From Halictus rubicundus (taxonomy: Eukaryota; Arthropoda; Insecta; Hymenoptera; Halictidae), in contig NW_027488882.1 of the NCBI RefSeq assembly GCF_050948215.1, positions 124,001 through 188,000 on the forward strand: a stretch of DNA of 64,000 nt, in the 5' to 3' direction. The stretch's first letter is position 1. The number at the start of each line of letters is the position of its first letter. The notes under the pieces were generated by a model that was not told the DNA's origin, did not search any database, and saw nothing but the letters and a program-made list of their open reading frames with translations. The position numbers and the translations under genes were made by a program. Below, in pieces: positions 13,213 through 26,354 of the stretch.

Positions 13213-16200
13213 CGTATCCTCTATCGTATCCTATCCTCTATCCTATCCTATCGTATCCTCTATCGTATCCTATCCTCTATCCTATCCTATCGTATCCTCT
13301 ATCGTATCCTATCCTCTATCCTATCCTATCCTATCCTCTATCTTATCCTATCCCCTATCCTATCCTATCATCTATCCTATCCTATCCTCTATCCTATCCT
13401 ATCCTCTACCCTATCCTATCCTCTATCCTATCCTATCCTCAATCCTATCCTACCCTCTATCCTATCCTATCCTCTATCCCATCCTATCCTCTATCCTATC
13501 CTATCCTATCCTATCCTCTATCTTATCCTATCCTCTATCTTATCCTATCCTCTATCCTATCCTATCATCTATCCTATCCTATCCTCTATCCTATCCTATC
13601 CTCTACCCTATCCTATCCTCTATCCTATCCTATCCTCTATCCTATCCTATCCTCTATCCTATCCTATCGTATCCTCTATCGTATCCTATCCTCTATCCTA
13701 TCCTATCGTATCCTCTATCGTATCCTATCCTCTATCCTATCCTATCGTATCCTCTATCGTATCCTATCCTCTATCCTATCCTATCCTATCCTCTATCCTA
13801 TCCTATCCTCTATCCTATCCTATCCTCTATCCTATCCTATCCTCTATCCTATCCTATCCTCTATCCTATCCTATCCTCTATCCTATCCTATCCTCTATCC
13901 TATCCTATCGTATCCTCTATCGTATCCTATCCTCTATCCTATCCTATCGTATCCTGTATCGTATCCTATCCTCTATCCTATCCTATCGTATCCTCTATCG
14001 TATCCTATCCTCTATCCTATCCTATCCTACCCTCTATCTTATCCTATCCTCTATCCTATCCTATCATCTATCCTATCCTATCCTCTATCCTAAACTATCC
14101 TCTACCCTATCCTATCCTCTATCCTATCCTATCCTCTATCCTATCCTATCCTCTATCCTATCCTATCATCTATCCTATCCTATCTTCTATCCTATCCTAT
14201 CCTCTACCCTATCCTATCCTCTATCCTATCCTATCCTCTATCCTATCCTATCCTCTATCCTATCCTATCCTCTATCCTATCCTATCGTATCCTCTATCGT
14301 ATCCTATCCTCTATCCTATCCTATCCTCTATCCTATCCTATCCTCTATCCTATCCTATCCTCTATCCTATCCTATCCTCTATCCTATCCTATCCTCTATC
14401 CTATCCTATCCTCTATCCTATCCTATCCTCTATCCTATCCTATCCTCTATCCTATCCTATCCTCTATCCTATCCTATCCTCTATCCTATCCTTATCGTAT
14501 CCTCTATCGTATCCTATCCTCTATCCTATCCGATCGTATCCTCTATCGTATCCTATCCTCTATCCTATCCTATCGTATCCTCTATCGTATCCTATCCTCT
14601 ATCCTATCCTATCGTATCCTCTATCGTATCCTATCCTCTATCCTATCCTATCGTATCCTCTATCGTATCCTATCCTCTATCCTATCCTATCCTATCCTCT
14701 ATCCTATCCTATCCTCTATCCTATCCTATCCTCTATCCTATCCTATCCTCTATCCTATCCTATCCTCTATCCTATCCTATCCTCTATCCTATCCTATCCT
14801 CTATCCTATCCTATCCTCTATCCTATCCTATCCTCTATCCTATCCTATCCTCTATCCTATCCTATCCTCTATCCTATCCTATCCTCTATCCTATCCTTAT
14901 CGTATCCTCTATCGTATCCTATCCTCTATCCTATCCGATCGTATCCTCTATCGTATCCTATCCTCTATCCTATCCTATCGTATCCTCTATCGTATCCTAT
15001 CCTCTATCCTATCCTATCCTATCCTCTATCTTATCCTATCCTCTATCCTATCCAATCCTCTATCCTATCCTATCCTCTATCCTATCCTATCCTCTACCCT
15101 ATCCTATCCTCTATCCTATCCTATCCTCTATCCTATCCTATCCTCTATCCTGTCCTATCCTCTATCCCATCCTATCCTCTATCCTATCCTATCCTATCCT
15201 CTATCTTATCCTATCCTCTATCCTATCCTATCATCTATCCTATCCTATCCTCTATCCTATCCTATCCTCTATCCTATCCTACCCTCTATCCTATCCTATC
15301 CTCTATCCCATCCTATCCTCTATCCTATCCTATCGTATCCTCTATCTTATCCTATCCTCTATCCTATCCTATCATCTATCCTATCCTATCCTCTATCCTA
15401 TCCTATCCTCTACCCTATCCTATCCTCTATCCTATCCTATCCTCTATCCTATCCTATCCTCTATCCTATCCTATCGTATCCTCTATCGTATCCTATCCTC
15501 TATCCTATCCTATCGTATCCTCTATCGTATCCTATCCTCTATCCTATCCTATCGTATCCTCTATCGTATCCTATCCTCTATCCTATCCTATCCTATCCTC
15601 TATCCTATCCTATCCTCTATCCTATCCTATCCTCTATCCTATCCTACCCTCTATCCTATCCTATCCTCTATCCTATCCTATCCTCTATCCTATCCTATCG
15701 TATCCTCTATCGTATCCTATCCTCTATCCTATCCTATCGTATCCTCTATCGTATCCTATCCTCTATCCTATCCTATCCTATCCTCTATCTTATCCTATCC
15801 TCTATCCTATCCTATCATCTATCCTATCCTATCCTCTATCCTATCCTATCCTATCCTCTACCCTATCCTATCCTCTATCCTATCCTATCCTCTATCCTAT
15901 CCTACCCTCTATCCTATCCAATCCTCTATCCCATCCTATCCTCTATCCTATCCTATCGTATCCTCTATCTTATCCTATCCTCTATCCTATCCTATCATCT
16001 ATCCTATCCTATCCTCTATCCTATCCTATCCTCTATCCTATCCTATCGTATCCTCTATCGTATCCTATCCTCTATCCTATCCTATCCTATCCTCTATCTT
16101 ATCCTATCCTCTATCCTATCCTATCATCTACCCTATCCTATCCTCTATCTTAAACTATCCTCTACCCTATCCTATCCTCTATCCTATCCTATCCTCTATC

Positions 16201-16848
16201 CTATCCTATCCTCTATCCTATCCTATCCTCTATCCCATCCTATCCTCTATCCTATCCTATCCTATCCTCTATCTTATCCTATCCTCTATCCTATCCTATC
16301 ATCTACCCTATCCTATCCTCTATCTTAAACTATCCTCTACCCTATCCTATCCTCTATCCTATCCTATCCTCTATCCTATCCTATCCTCTATCCTATCCTA
16401 TCCTCTATCCCATCCTATCCTCTATCCTATCCTATCCTATCCTCTATCTTATCCTATCCTCTATCCTATCCTATCATCTATCCTATCCTATCCTCTATCC
16501 TATCCTATCCTCTATCCTATCCTATCGTATCCTCTATCGTATCCTATCCTCTATCCTATCCTATCCTATCCTCTATCTTATCCTATCCTCTATCCTATCC
16601 TACCCTCTATCCTATCCAATCCTCTATCCCATCCTATCCTCTATCCTATCCTATCGTATCCTCTATCTTATCCTATCCTCTATCCTATCCTATCATCTAT
16701 CCTATCCTATCCTCTATCCTATCCTATCCTCTATCCTATCCTATCGTATCCTCTATCGTATCCTATCCTCTATCCTATCCTATCCTATCCTCTATCTTAT
16801 CCTATCCTCTATCCTATCCTATCATCTACCCTATCCTATCCTCTATCT

Positions 16849-18778
16849 TAAACTATCCTCTACCCTATCCTATCCTCTATCCTATCCTATCCTCTATCCT
16901 ATCCTATCCTCTATCCTATCCTATCCTCTATCCCATCCTATCCTCTATCCTATCCTATCCTATCCTCTATCTTATCCTATCCTCTATCCTATCCTATCAT
17001 CTATCCTATCTTATCCTCTATCCTATCCTATCCACTACCCTATCCTATCCTCTATCCTATCCTATCCTCTATCCTATCCTATCCTCTATCCTATCCTTAT
17101 CGTATCCTCTATCGTATCCTATCCTCTATCCTATCCTATCGTATCCTCTATCGTATCCTATCCTCTATCCTATCCTATCGTATCCTCTATCGTATCCTAT
17201 CCTCTATCCTATCCTATCCTATCCTCTATCTTATCCTATCCTCTATCCTATCCAATCCTCTATCCTATCCTATCCTCTATCCTATCCTATCCTCTACCCT
17301 ATCCTATCCTCTATCCTATCCTATCCTCTATCCTATCCTATCCTCTATCCTGTCCTATCCTCTATCCCATCCTATCCTCTATCCTATCCTATCCTATCCT
17401 CTATCTTATCCTATCCTCTATCCTATCCTATCATCTATCCCATCCTATCCTCTATCCTATCCTATCCTCTACCCTATCATATCCTCTATCCTATCCTATC
17501 CTCTATCCTATCCTATCCTCTATCCTATCCTATCCTCTATCCCATCCTATCCTCTATCCTATCCTATCCTCTATCCTATCCTATCCTCTATCTTATCCTA
17601 TCCTCTATCCTATCCTATCCTCTATCCTTTCCTATCCTCTATCCTATCCTATCCTCTATCGTATCCTATCCTCTATCCTATCGTATCCTCTATCCTATCC
17701 TATCGTATCCTCTATCGTATCCTATCCTCTATCCTATCCTATCGTATCCTCTATCGTATCCTATCCTCTATCCTATCCTATCCTATCCTCTGTCTTATCC
17801 TATCCTCTATCCTATCCTATCATCTATCCTATCCTATCCTCTATCCTATCCTATCCTATCCTCTACCCTATCCTATCCTCTATCCTATCCTATCCTCTAT
17901 CCTATCCTACCCTCTATCCTATCCTATCCTCTATCCCATCCTATCCTCTATCCTATCCTATCCTATCCTCTATCTTATCCTATCCTCTATCCTATCCTAT
18001 CATCTATCCTATCCTATCCTCTATCCTATCCTATCCTCTACCCTATCCTATCCTCTATCCTATCCTATCCTCTATCCTATCCTATCCTCTATCCTATCCT
18101 ATCGTATCCTCTATCGTATCCTATCCTCTATCGTATCCTATCGTATCCTCTATCGTATCCTATCCTCTATCCTATCCTATCGTATCCTCTATCATATCCT
18201 ATCCTCTATCCTATCCTATCCTATCCTCTATCCTATCCTATCCTCTACCCTATCCTATCCTCTATCCTAAACTATCCTCTACCCTATCCTATCCTCTATC
18301 CTATCCTATCCTCTATCCTATCCTATCCTCTATCCTATCCTATCCTCTATCCTATCCTATCCTCTATCCCATCCTATCCTCTATCCTATCCTATCCTATC
18401 CTCTACCCTATCCTATCCTCTATCCTATCCTATCCTCTATCCTATCCTTATCGTATCCTCTATCGTATCCTATCCTCTATCCTATCCTATCGTATCCTCT
18501 ATCGTATCCTATCCTCTATCCTATCCTATCCTATCCTCTATCTTATCCTATCCTCTATCCTATCCAATCCTCTATCCTATCCTATCCTCTATCCTATCCT
18601 ATCCTCTACCCTATCCTATCCTCTATCCTATCCTATCCTCTATCCTATCCTATCCTCTATCCTGTCCTATCCTCTATCCCATCCTATCCTCTATCCTATC
18701 CTATCCTATCCTCTATCTTATCCTATCCTCTATCCTATCCTATCATCTATCCTATCCTATCCCCTATCCTATCCTATC
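16849..18778 (+). repeat. Segmental duplication, copy 1 (offset about 3,275)
   Basis: Markers recur to the right at +3,275: TAAAC (16849/20124), ACCCTATCATATCC (17471/20746) and the CCTTATCG insertion (18446/21721). TAAAC at 18268 recurs at 21560, which is +3,292, one 17-mer more. The left part (16,849 to about 17,400) also recurs at 18,979 (+2,130). The variant CTATCTTATCC followed by CTATCCACTACCC is found near 17,005, 19,140 and 20,285 as three copies of that part. Confidence 0.85.
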
Positions 18779-18978
18779 CTCTATCCTATCCTATCCTCTA
18801 TCCTATCCTATCCTCTATCCTATCCTATCCTCTATCCCATCCTATCATCTATCCTATCCTATCCTCTATCCTATCCTATCCTCTATCTTATCCTATCCTC
18901 TATCCTATCCTATCCTCTATCCTATCCTATCCTCTATCCTTTCCTATCCTATCATCTACCCTATCCTATCCTCTATCT

Positions 18979-20123
18979 TAAACTATCCTCTACCCTATCC
19001 TATCCTCTATCCTATCCTATCCTCTATCCTATCCTATCCTCTATCCTATCCTATCCTCTATCCCATCCTATCCTCTATCCTATCCTATCCTATCCTCTAT
19101 CTTATCCTATCCTCTATCCTATCCTATCATCTATCCTATCTTATCCTCTATCCTATCCTATCCACTACCCTATCCTATCCTCTATCCTATCCTATCCTCT
19201 ATCCTATCCTATCCTCTATCCTATCCTTATCGTATCCTCTATCGTATCCTATCCTCTATCCTATCCTATCGTATCCTCTATCGTATCCTATCCTCTATCC
19301 TATCCTATCGTATCCTCTATCGTATCCTATCCTCTATCCTATCCTATCCTATCCTCTATCTTATCCTATCCTCTATCCTATCCAATCCTCTATCCTATCC
19401 TATCCTCTATCCTATCCTATCCTCTACCCTATCCTATCCTCTATCCTATCCTATCCTCTATCCTATCCTATCCTCTATCCTATCCTATCCTCTATCCTAT
19501 CCTATCCTCTATCCCATCCTATCCTCTATCCTATCCTATCCTATCCTCTACCCTATCCTATCCTCTATCCTATCCTATCCTCTATCCTATCCTTATCGTA
19601 TCCTCTATCGTATCCTATCCTCTATCCTATCCTATCGTATCCTCTATCGTATCCTATCCTCTATCCTATCCTATCCTATCCTCTATCTTATCCTATCCTC
19701 TATCCTATCCAATCCTCTATCCTATCCTATCCTCTATCCTATCCTATCCTCTACCCTATCCTATCCTCTATCCTATCCTATCCTCTATCCTATCCTATCC
19801 TCTATCCTGTCCTATCCTCTATCCCATCCTATCCTCTATCCTATCCTATCCTATCCTCTATCTTATCCTATCCTCTATCCTATCCTATCATCTATCCTAT
19901 CCTATCCCCTATCCTATCCTATCCTCTATCCTATCCTATCCTCTATCCTATCCTATCCTCTATCCTATCCTATCCTCTATCCCATCCTATCATCTATCCT
20001 ATCCTATCCTCTATCCTATCCTATCCTCTATCTTATCCTATCCTCTATCCTATCCTATCCTCTATCCTATCCTATCCTCTATCCTTTCCTATCCTATCAT
20101 CTACCCTATCCTATCCTCTATCT
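18979..20123 (+). repeat. Intermediate 1,145-bp duplicated segment
   Basis: TTAAAC at 18979 and 20124, CTATCCACTACCC and CCCCTATCC (about 18,761 and 19,907) recur about 1,145 bp apart. This unit sits between the two long 3,275-bp copies and carries pieces of both. It is what unequal exchange between out-of-register copies would leave. Confidence 0.8.
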
Positions 20124-22230
20124 TAAACTATCCTCTACCCTATCCTATCCTCTATCCTATCCTATCCTCTATCCTATCCTATCCTCTATCCTATCCTATC
20201 CTCTATCCCATCCTATCCTCTATCCTATCCTATCCTATCCTCTATCTTATCCTATCCTCTATCCTATCCTATCATCTATCCTATCTTATCCTCTATCCTA
20301 TCCTATCCACTACCCTATCCTATCCTCTATCCTATCCTATCCTCTATCCTATCCTATCCTCTATCCTATCCTTATCGTATCCTCTATCGTATCCTATCCT
20401 CTATCCTATCCTATCGTATCCTCTATCGTATCCTATCCTCTATCCTATCCTATCGTATCCTCTATCGTATCCTATCCTCTATCCTATCCTATCCTATCCT
20501 CTATCTTATCCTATCCTCTATCCTATCCAATCCTCTATCCTATCCTATCCTCTATCCTATCCTATCCTCTACCCTATCCTATCCTCTATCCTATCCTATC
20601 CTCTATCCTATCCTATCCTCTATCCTGTCCTATCCTCTATCCCATCCTATCCTCTATCCTATCCTATCCTATCCTCTATCTTATCCTATCCTCTATCCTA
20701 TCCTATCATCTATCCCATCCTATCCCCTATCCTATCCTATCCTCTACCCTATCATATCCTCTATCCTATCCTATCCTCTATCCTATCCTATCCTCTATCC
20801 TATCCTATCCTCTATCCCATCCTATCCTCTATCCTATCCTATCCTCTATCCTATCCTATCCTCTATCTTATCCTATCCTCTATCCTATCCTATCCTCTAT
20901 CCTTTCCTATCCTCTATCCTATCCTATCCTCTATCGTATCCTATCCTCTATCCTATCGTATCCTCTATCGTATCCTATCCTCTATCCTATCCTATCGTAT
21001 CCTCTATCGTATCCTATCCTCTATCCTATCCTATCGTATCCTCTATCGTATCCTATCCTCTATCCTATCCTATCCTATCCTCTGTCTTATCCTATCCTCT
21101 ATCCTATCCTATCATCTATCCTATCCTATCCTCTATCCTATCCTATCCTATCCTCTACCCTATCCTATCCTCTATCCTATCCTATCCTCTATCCTATCCT
21201 ACCTTCTATCCTATCCTATCCTCTATCCCATCCTATCCTCTATCCTATCCTATCCTATCCTCTATCTTATCCTATCCTCTATCCTATCCTATCATCTATC
21301 CTATCCTATCCTCTATCCTATCCTATCCTCTACCCTATCCTATCCTCTATCCTATCCTATCCTCTATCCTATCCTATCCTCTATCCTATCCTATCGTATC
21401 CTCTATCGTATCCTATCCTCTATCGTATCCTATCGTATCCTCTATCGTATCCTATCCTCTATCCTATCCTATCGTATCCTCTATCATATCCTATCCTCTA
21501 TCCTATCCTATCCTATCCTCTATCCTATCCTATCCTCTACCCTATCCTATCCTCTATCCTAAACTATCCTCTACCCTATCCTATCCTCTATCCTATCCTA
21601 TCCTCTATCCTATCCTATCCTCTATCCTATCCTATCCTCTATCCTATCCTATCCTCTATCCCATCCTATCCTCTATCCTATCCTATCCTATCCTCTACCC
21701 TATCCTATCCTCTATCCTATCCTTATCGTATCCTCTATCGTATCCTATCCTCTATCCTATCCTATCGTATCCTCTATCGTATCCTATCCTCTATCCTATC
21801 CTATCCTATCCTCTATCTTATCCTATCCTCTATCCTATCCAATCCTCTATCCTATCCTATCCTCTATCCTATCCTATCCTCTACCCTATCCTATCCTCTA
21901 TCCTATCCTATCCTCTATCCTATCCTATCCTCTATCCTGTCCTATCCTCTATCCCATCCTATCCTCTATCCTATCCTATCCTATCCTCTATCTTATCCTA
22001 TCCTCTATCCTATCCTATCATCTATCCTATCCTATCCTCTATCCTATCCTATCCTCTATCCTATCCTATCCTCTATCCTATCCTATCCTCTATCCTATCC
22101 TATCCTCTATCCCATCCTATCATCTATCCTATCCTATCCTCTATCCTATCCTATCCTCTATCTTATCCTATCCTCTATCCTATCCTATCCTCTATCCTAT
22201 CCTATCCTCTATCCTTTCCTATCCTCTATC
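20124..22230 (+). repeat. Segmental duplication, copy 2 (offset about 3,275)
   Basis: Right-hand copy of the segment beginning at 16,849. It keeps the same ordered variants, with at least one gained 17-mer between 20,746 and 21,560 that is lost again before 21,721. The right end is approximate, since the sequence then continues into the segment shared with 5,500-6,480. Confidence 0.8.
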
Positions 22231-22539
22231 CTATCCTATCCTATCCTCTATCCTATCCTATCCTCTATACTATCCAATCCTCTATCCTATCATATCCTCT
22301 ATCTTATCCTATCCTCTATCCTATCCTATCCTCTATCCTATACTATCCTCTATACTATCCTATCCTCTATCCTATCCTATCCTCTATCCTATCCTATCCT
22401 CTATCCTGTCCTATCCTCTATCCCATCCTATCCTCTATCCTATCCTATCCTATCCTCTATCTTATCCTATCCTCTATCCTATCCTATCCTCTATCCTATC
22501 CTATCCTCTATCCTATCCTATCCTCTATCCTATCCTATC

Positions 22540-24200
22540 CTCTATCATATCCTATCCCCATTCCTATAATATCATCTGTCCTAACCTATCCTCTATCCTA
22601 TCCAATCCCCTATCCTATCCTCTATCGTATCCTATGCTCTATCCTATCCTATCCTCTATCCTATCCTATCCTCTATCCTATCCTATCCTATCCTCTATCC
22701 TAACCTATCCTCTATCCTATCCTATTCTCCATCCTATCCTATTCTATCCTCTACCGCCTCCTATCCTGTATCCGATCCAATCCCCTATCGTCTACCGTAT
22801 CATATTCTCTATCCTATCCTATCCTCTATCCTATCCTATCCTCTACCCTATCCTATCCTGTATCCGATCCAATCCCCTATCGTCTACCGTATCATATTCT
22901 CTATCCTATCCTATCCTCTATCCTATCCTCTATCCTATCCTATCGTATCCTCTATCGTATCCTATCCTCTATCCTATCCTATCCTATCCTCTATCTTATC
23001 CTATCCTCTATCCTATCCTATCATCTATCCTATCCTATCCTCTATCCTATCCTATCCTCTATCCTATCCTATCCTCTATCCTATCCTATCCTATCCTCTA
23101 TCCTATCCTATCCTCTATCTAATCCTATCCTCTATCCTATCCTATCCTCTATCCTATCCTATCCTCTATCCTATCCAATCCCCTATCATATCCTCTATCC
23201 GATCCTATCCTCTATCCTATCCTATCCTCTATCCTATCCTATCCTCTATCCTATCCTATCCTCTATCTTATCCTATCCTCTATCCTATCCAATCCTCTAT
23301 CCTATCCTCTATCCGATCCTATCTTCTATCCTATCGTATCCTCTATCATATCCTATCCTCTATCCTATCCTATCCTCTATCCTATCTTATCCTCTATCTT
23401 ATCCTATCCTCTATCCTATCCTATCATCTATCCTATCCTATTTTCTATCCTATCCTATCCTCTATCATATCCTCTCCTCTATCCTATCCTATCCTCTATC
23501 CTGTCCTATCCTCTATCCCATCCTATCCTCTATCCTATCCTATCCTATCCTCTATCTTATCCTATCCTCTATCCTATCCTATCCTCTATCCTATCCTATC
23601 CTCTATCCTATCCTATCCTCTATCCTATCCTATCCTCTATCATATCCTATCCCCATTCCTATAATATCATCTGTCCTAACCTATCCTCTATCCTATCCAA
23701 TCCCCAATCCTATCCTCTATCGTATCCTATGCTCTATCCTATCCTATCCTATCCTCTATCCTATCCTATCCTATCCTCTATCCTAACCTATCCTCTATCC
23801 TATCCTATTCTCCATCCTATCCTATTCTATCCTCTACCGCCTCCTATCCTGTATCCGATCCAATCCCCTATCGTCTACCGTATCATATTCTCTATCCTAT
23901 CCTATCCTCTATCCTATCCTATCCTCTACCCTATCCTATCCTGTATCCGATCCAATCCCCTATCGTCTACCGTATCATATTCTCTATCCTATCCTATCCT
24001 CTATCCTATCCTCTATCCTATCCTATCGTATCCTCTATCGTATCCTATCCTCTATCCTATCCTATCCTATCCTCTATCTTATCCTATCCTCTATCCTATC
24101 CTATCATCTATCCTATCCTATCCTCTATCCTATCCTATCCTCTATCCTATCCTATCCTCTATCCTATCCTATCCTATCCTCTATCCTATCCTATCCTCTA
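22540..24200 (+). repeat. 1,095-bp tandem duplication with paired landmark pieces
   Basis: CCCCATTCCTATAATATC (CCCCA at 22556 and 23651) and CTATGCTCTATCC (ATG at 22634 and 23729) recur at +1,095. Each copy carries two landmark pieces about 90 bp apart, reading TCCGATCCAATCCCCTATCG then GTCTACCGTATCATATTC, near 22,790 and 22,880 and again near 23,873 and 23,963. One 17-mer is missing in the second copy just after the ATG, where a B-containing monomer is absent. The segment bridges domains A and B: the B-type marker TCTTCTATCC first appears near 23,310. Confidence 0.85.
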
Positions 24201-26354
24201 TCTAATCCTATCCTCTATCCTATCCTATCCTCTATCCTATCCTATCCTCTATCCTATCCAATCCCCTATCATATCCTCTATCCGATCCTATCCTCTATCC
24301 TATCCTATCCTCTATCCTATCCTATCCTCTATCCTATCCTATCCTCTATCTTATCCTATCCTCTATCCTATCCAATCCTCTATCCTATCATCTATCCTAT
24401 CCTATCTTCTATCCTATCCTATCCTCTATCATATCCTATCCTCTATCATATCCTATCCTCTATCCTATCCTATCCTCTATCCTATCCTATCCTCTATCCT
24501 ATCCTATCCTCTATCCTATCCTATCCTCTATCCTATCCTATTCTCTATCTTATCCTATCCTCTATCCTATCCAATCCTCTATCCTATCCTCTATCCGATC
24601 CTATCTTCTATCCTATCCTATCCTAATTCATATCCTATCCTCTATCCTATCCTATCCTCTATCCTATCTTATCCTCTATCTTATCCTATCCTCTATCCTA
24701 TCCTATCATCTATCCTATCCTATCTTCTATCCTATCCTATCCTCTATCATATCCTATCCTCTATCTTATCCTATCCTCTATCCTATCTTATCCTCTATCT
24801 TATCCTATCCTCTATCCTATCCCTTCATCTATCCTATCCTATCTTCTATCCTATCCTATCCTCTATCATATCCTATCCTCTATCCTATCCTATCCTCTAT
24901 CCTATCCTATCCTCTATCCTATCCTATCCTCTATCATATCCTATCCCCTATCCTATCCTATCCTCTATCCTATCTTATCCTCTATCTTATCCTATCCTCT
25001 ATCCTATCCCTTCATCTATCCTATCCTATCTTCTATCCTATCCTATCCTCTATCATATCCTATCCTCTATCCTATCCTATCCTCTATCCTATCCTATCCT
25101 CTATCCTATCCTATCCTCTATCATATCCTATCCTCTATCCTATCCTATCCTCTATCCTATCTTATCCTCTATCTTATCCTATCCTCTATCCTATCCTATC
25201 ATCTATCCTATCCTATTTTCTATCCTATCCTATCCTCTATCCTATCTTATCCTCTATCTTATCCTATCCTCTATCCTATCCTATCATCTATCCTATCCTA
25301 TCTTCTATCCTATCCTATCCTCTATCATATCCTATCCTCTATCTTATCCTATCCTCTATCCTATCCTATCCTCTATCCTATCCCTTCATCTATCCTATCC
25401 TATCTTCTATCCTATCCTATCCTCTATCATATCCTATCCTCTATCCTATCCTATCCTCTATCCTATCCTATCATCTATCCTATCCTATCTTCTATCCTAT
25501 CCTATCCTCTATCATATCCTATCCTCTATCATATCCTATCCTCTATCCTATCCTATCCTCTATCCTATCCTATCCTCTATCCTATCCTATCCTCTATCCT
25601 ATCCTATCCTCTATCCTATCCTATTCTCTATCTTATCCTATCCTCTATCCTGTCCAATCCTCTATCCTATCCTCTATCCGATCCTATCTTCTATCCTATC
25701 CTATCCTAATTCATATCCTATCCTCTATCCTATCCTATCCTCTATCCTATCTTATCCTCTATCTTATCCTATCCTCTATCCAATCCTATCATCTATCCTA
25801 TCCTATCTTCTATCCTATCCTATCCTCTATCATATCCTATCCTCCATCTTATCCTATCCTCTATCCTATCCTATCCTCTATCCTATCCCTTCATCTATCC
25901 TATCCTATCTTCTATCCTATCCTATCCTCTATCATATCCTATCCTCTATCTTATCCTATCCTCTATCCTATCCTATCCTCTATCCTATCCCTTCATCTAT
26001 CCTATCCTATCTTCTATCCTATCCTATCCTCTATCATATCCTATCCTCTATCCTATCCTATCCTCTATCCTATCCTATCCTCTATCCTATCCTATCCTCT
26101 ATCCTATCCAATCCCCTATCATATCCTCTATCCGATCCTATCCTCTATCCTATCCTATCCTCTATCCTATCCTATCCTCTATCCTATCCTATCCTCTATC
26201 TTATCCTATCCTCTATCCTATCCAATCCTCTATCCTATCCTCTATCCGATCCTATCTTCTATCCTATCCTATCCTCTATCATATCCTATCCTCTATCCTA
26301 TCCTATCCTCTATCCTATCCTATCCTCTATCCTATCCTATCCTCTATCCTATCC

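Larger units (their letters stand above)
361..22950 (+). repeat. Satellite domain A (CpG-unit-rich, TAAAC-marked)
   Basis: This stretch mixes plain 17-mers with clusters of the 39-bp CpG unit, 22-mers ending in TCTATCTT, monomers with TATCATCTATCC, and monomers reading CTAAACTATCCTCTACCC. The TAAAC marker starts at 990, 1901, 2700, 3610, 6822, 7749, 8469, 10656, 11347, 12663, 14091, 16151, 16326, 16849, 18268, 18979, 20124 and 21560. The uneven spacing (from 175 to more than 3,000 bp) shows an irregular mosaic of duplicated pieces rather than one fixed higher-order period. Right and left limits are approximate because every domain shares the same 17-mer. No gene is present. Confidence 0.85.
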
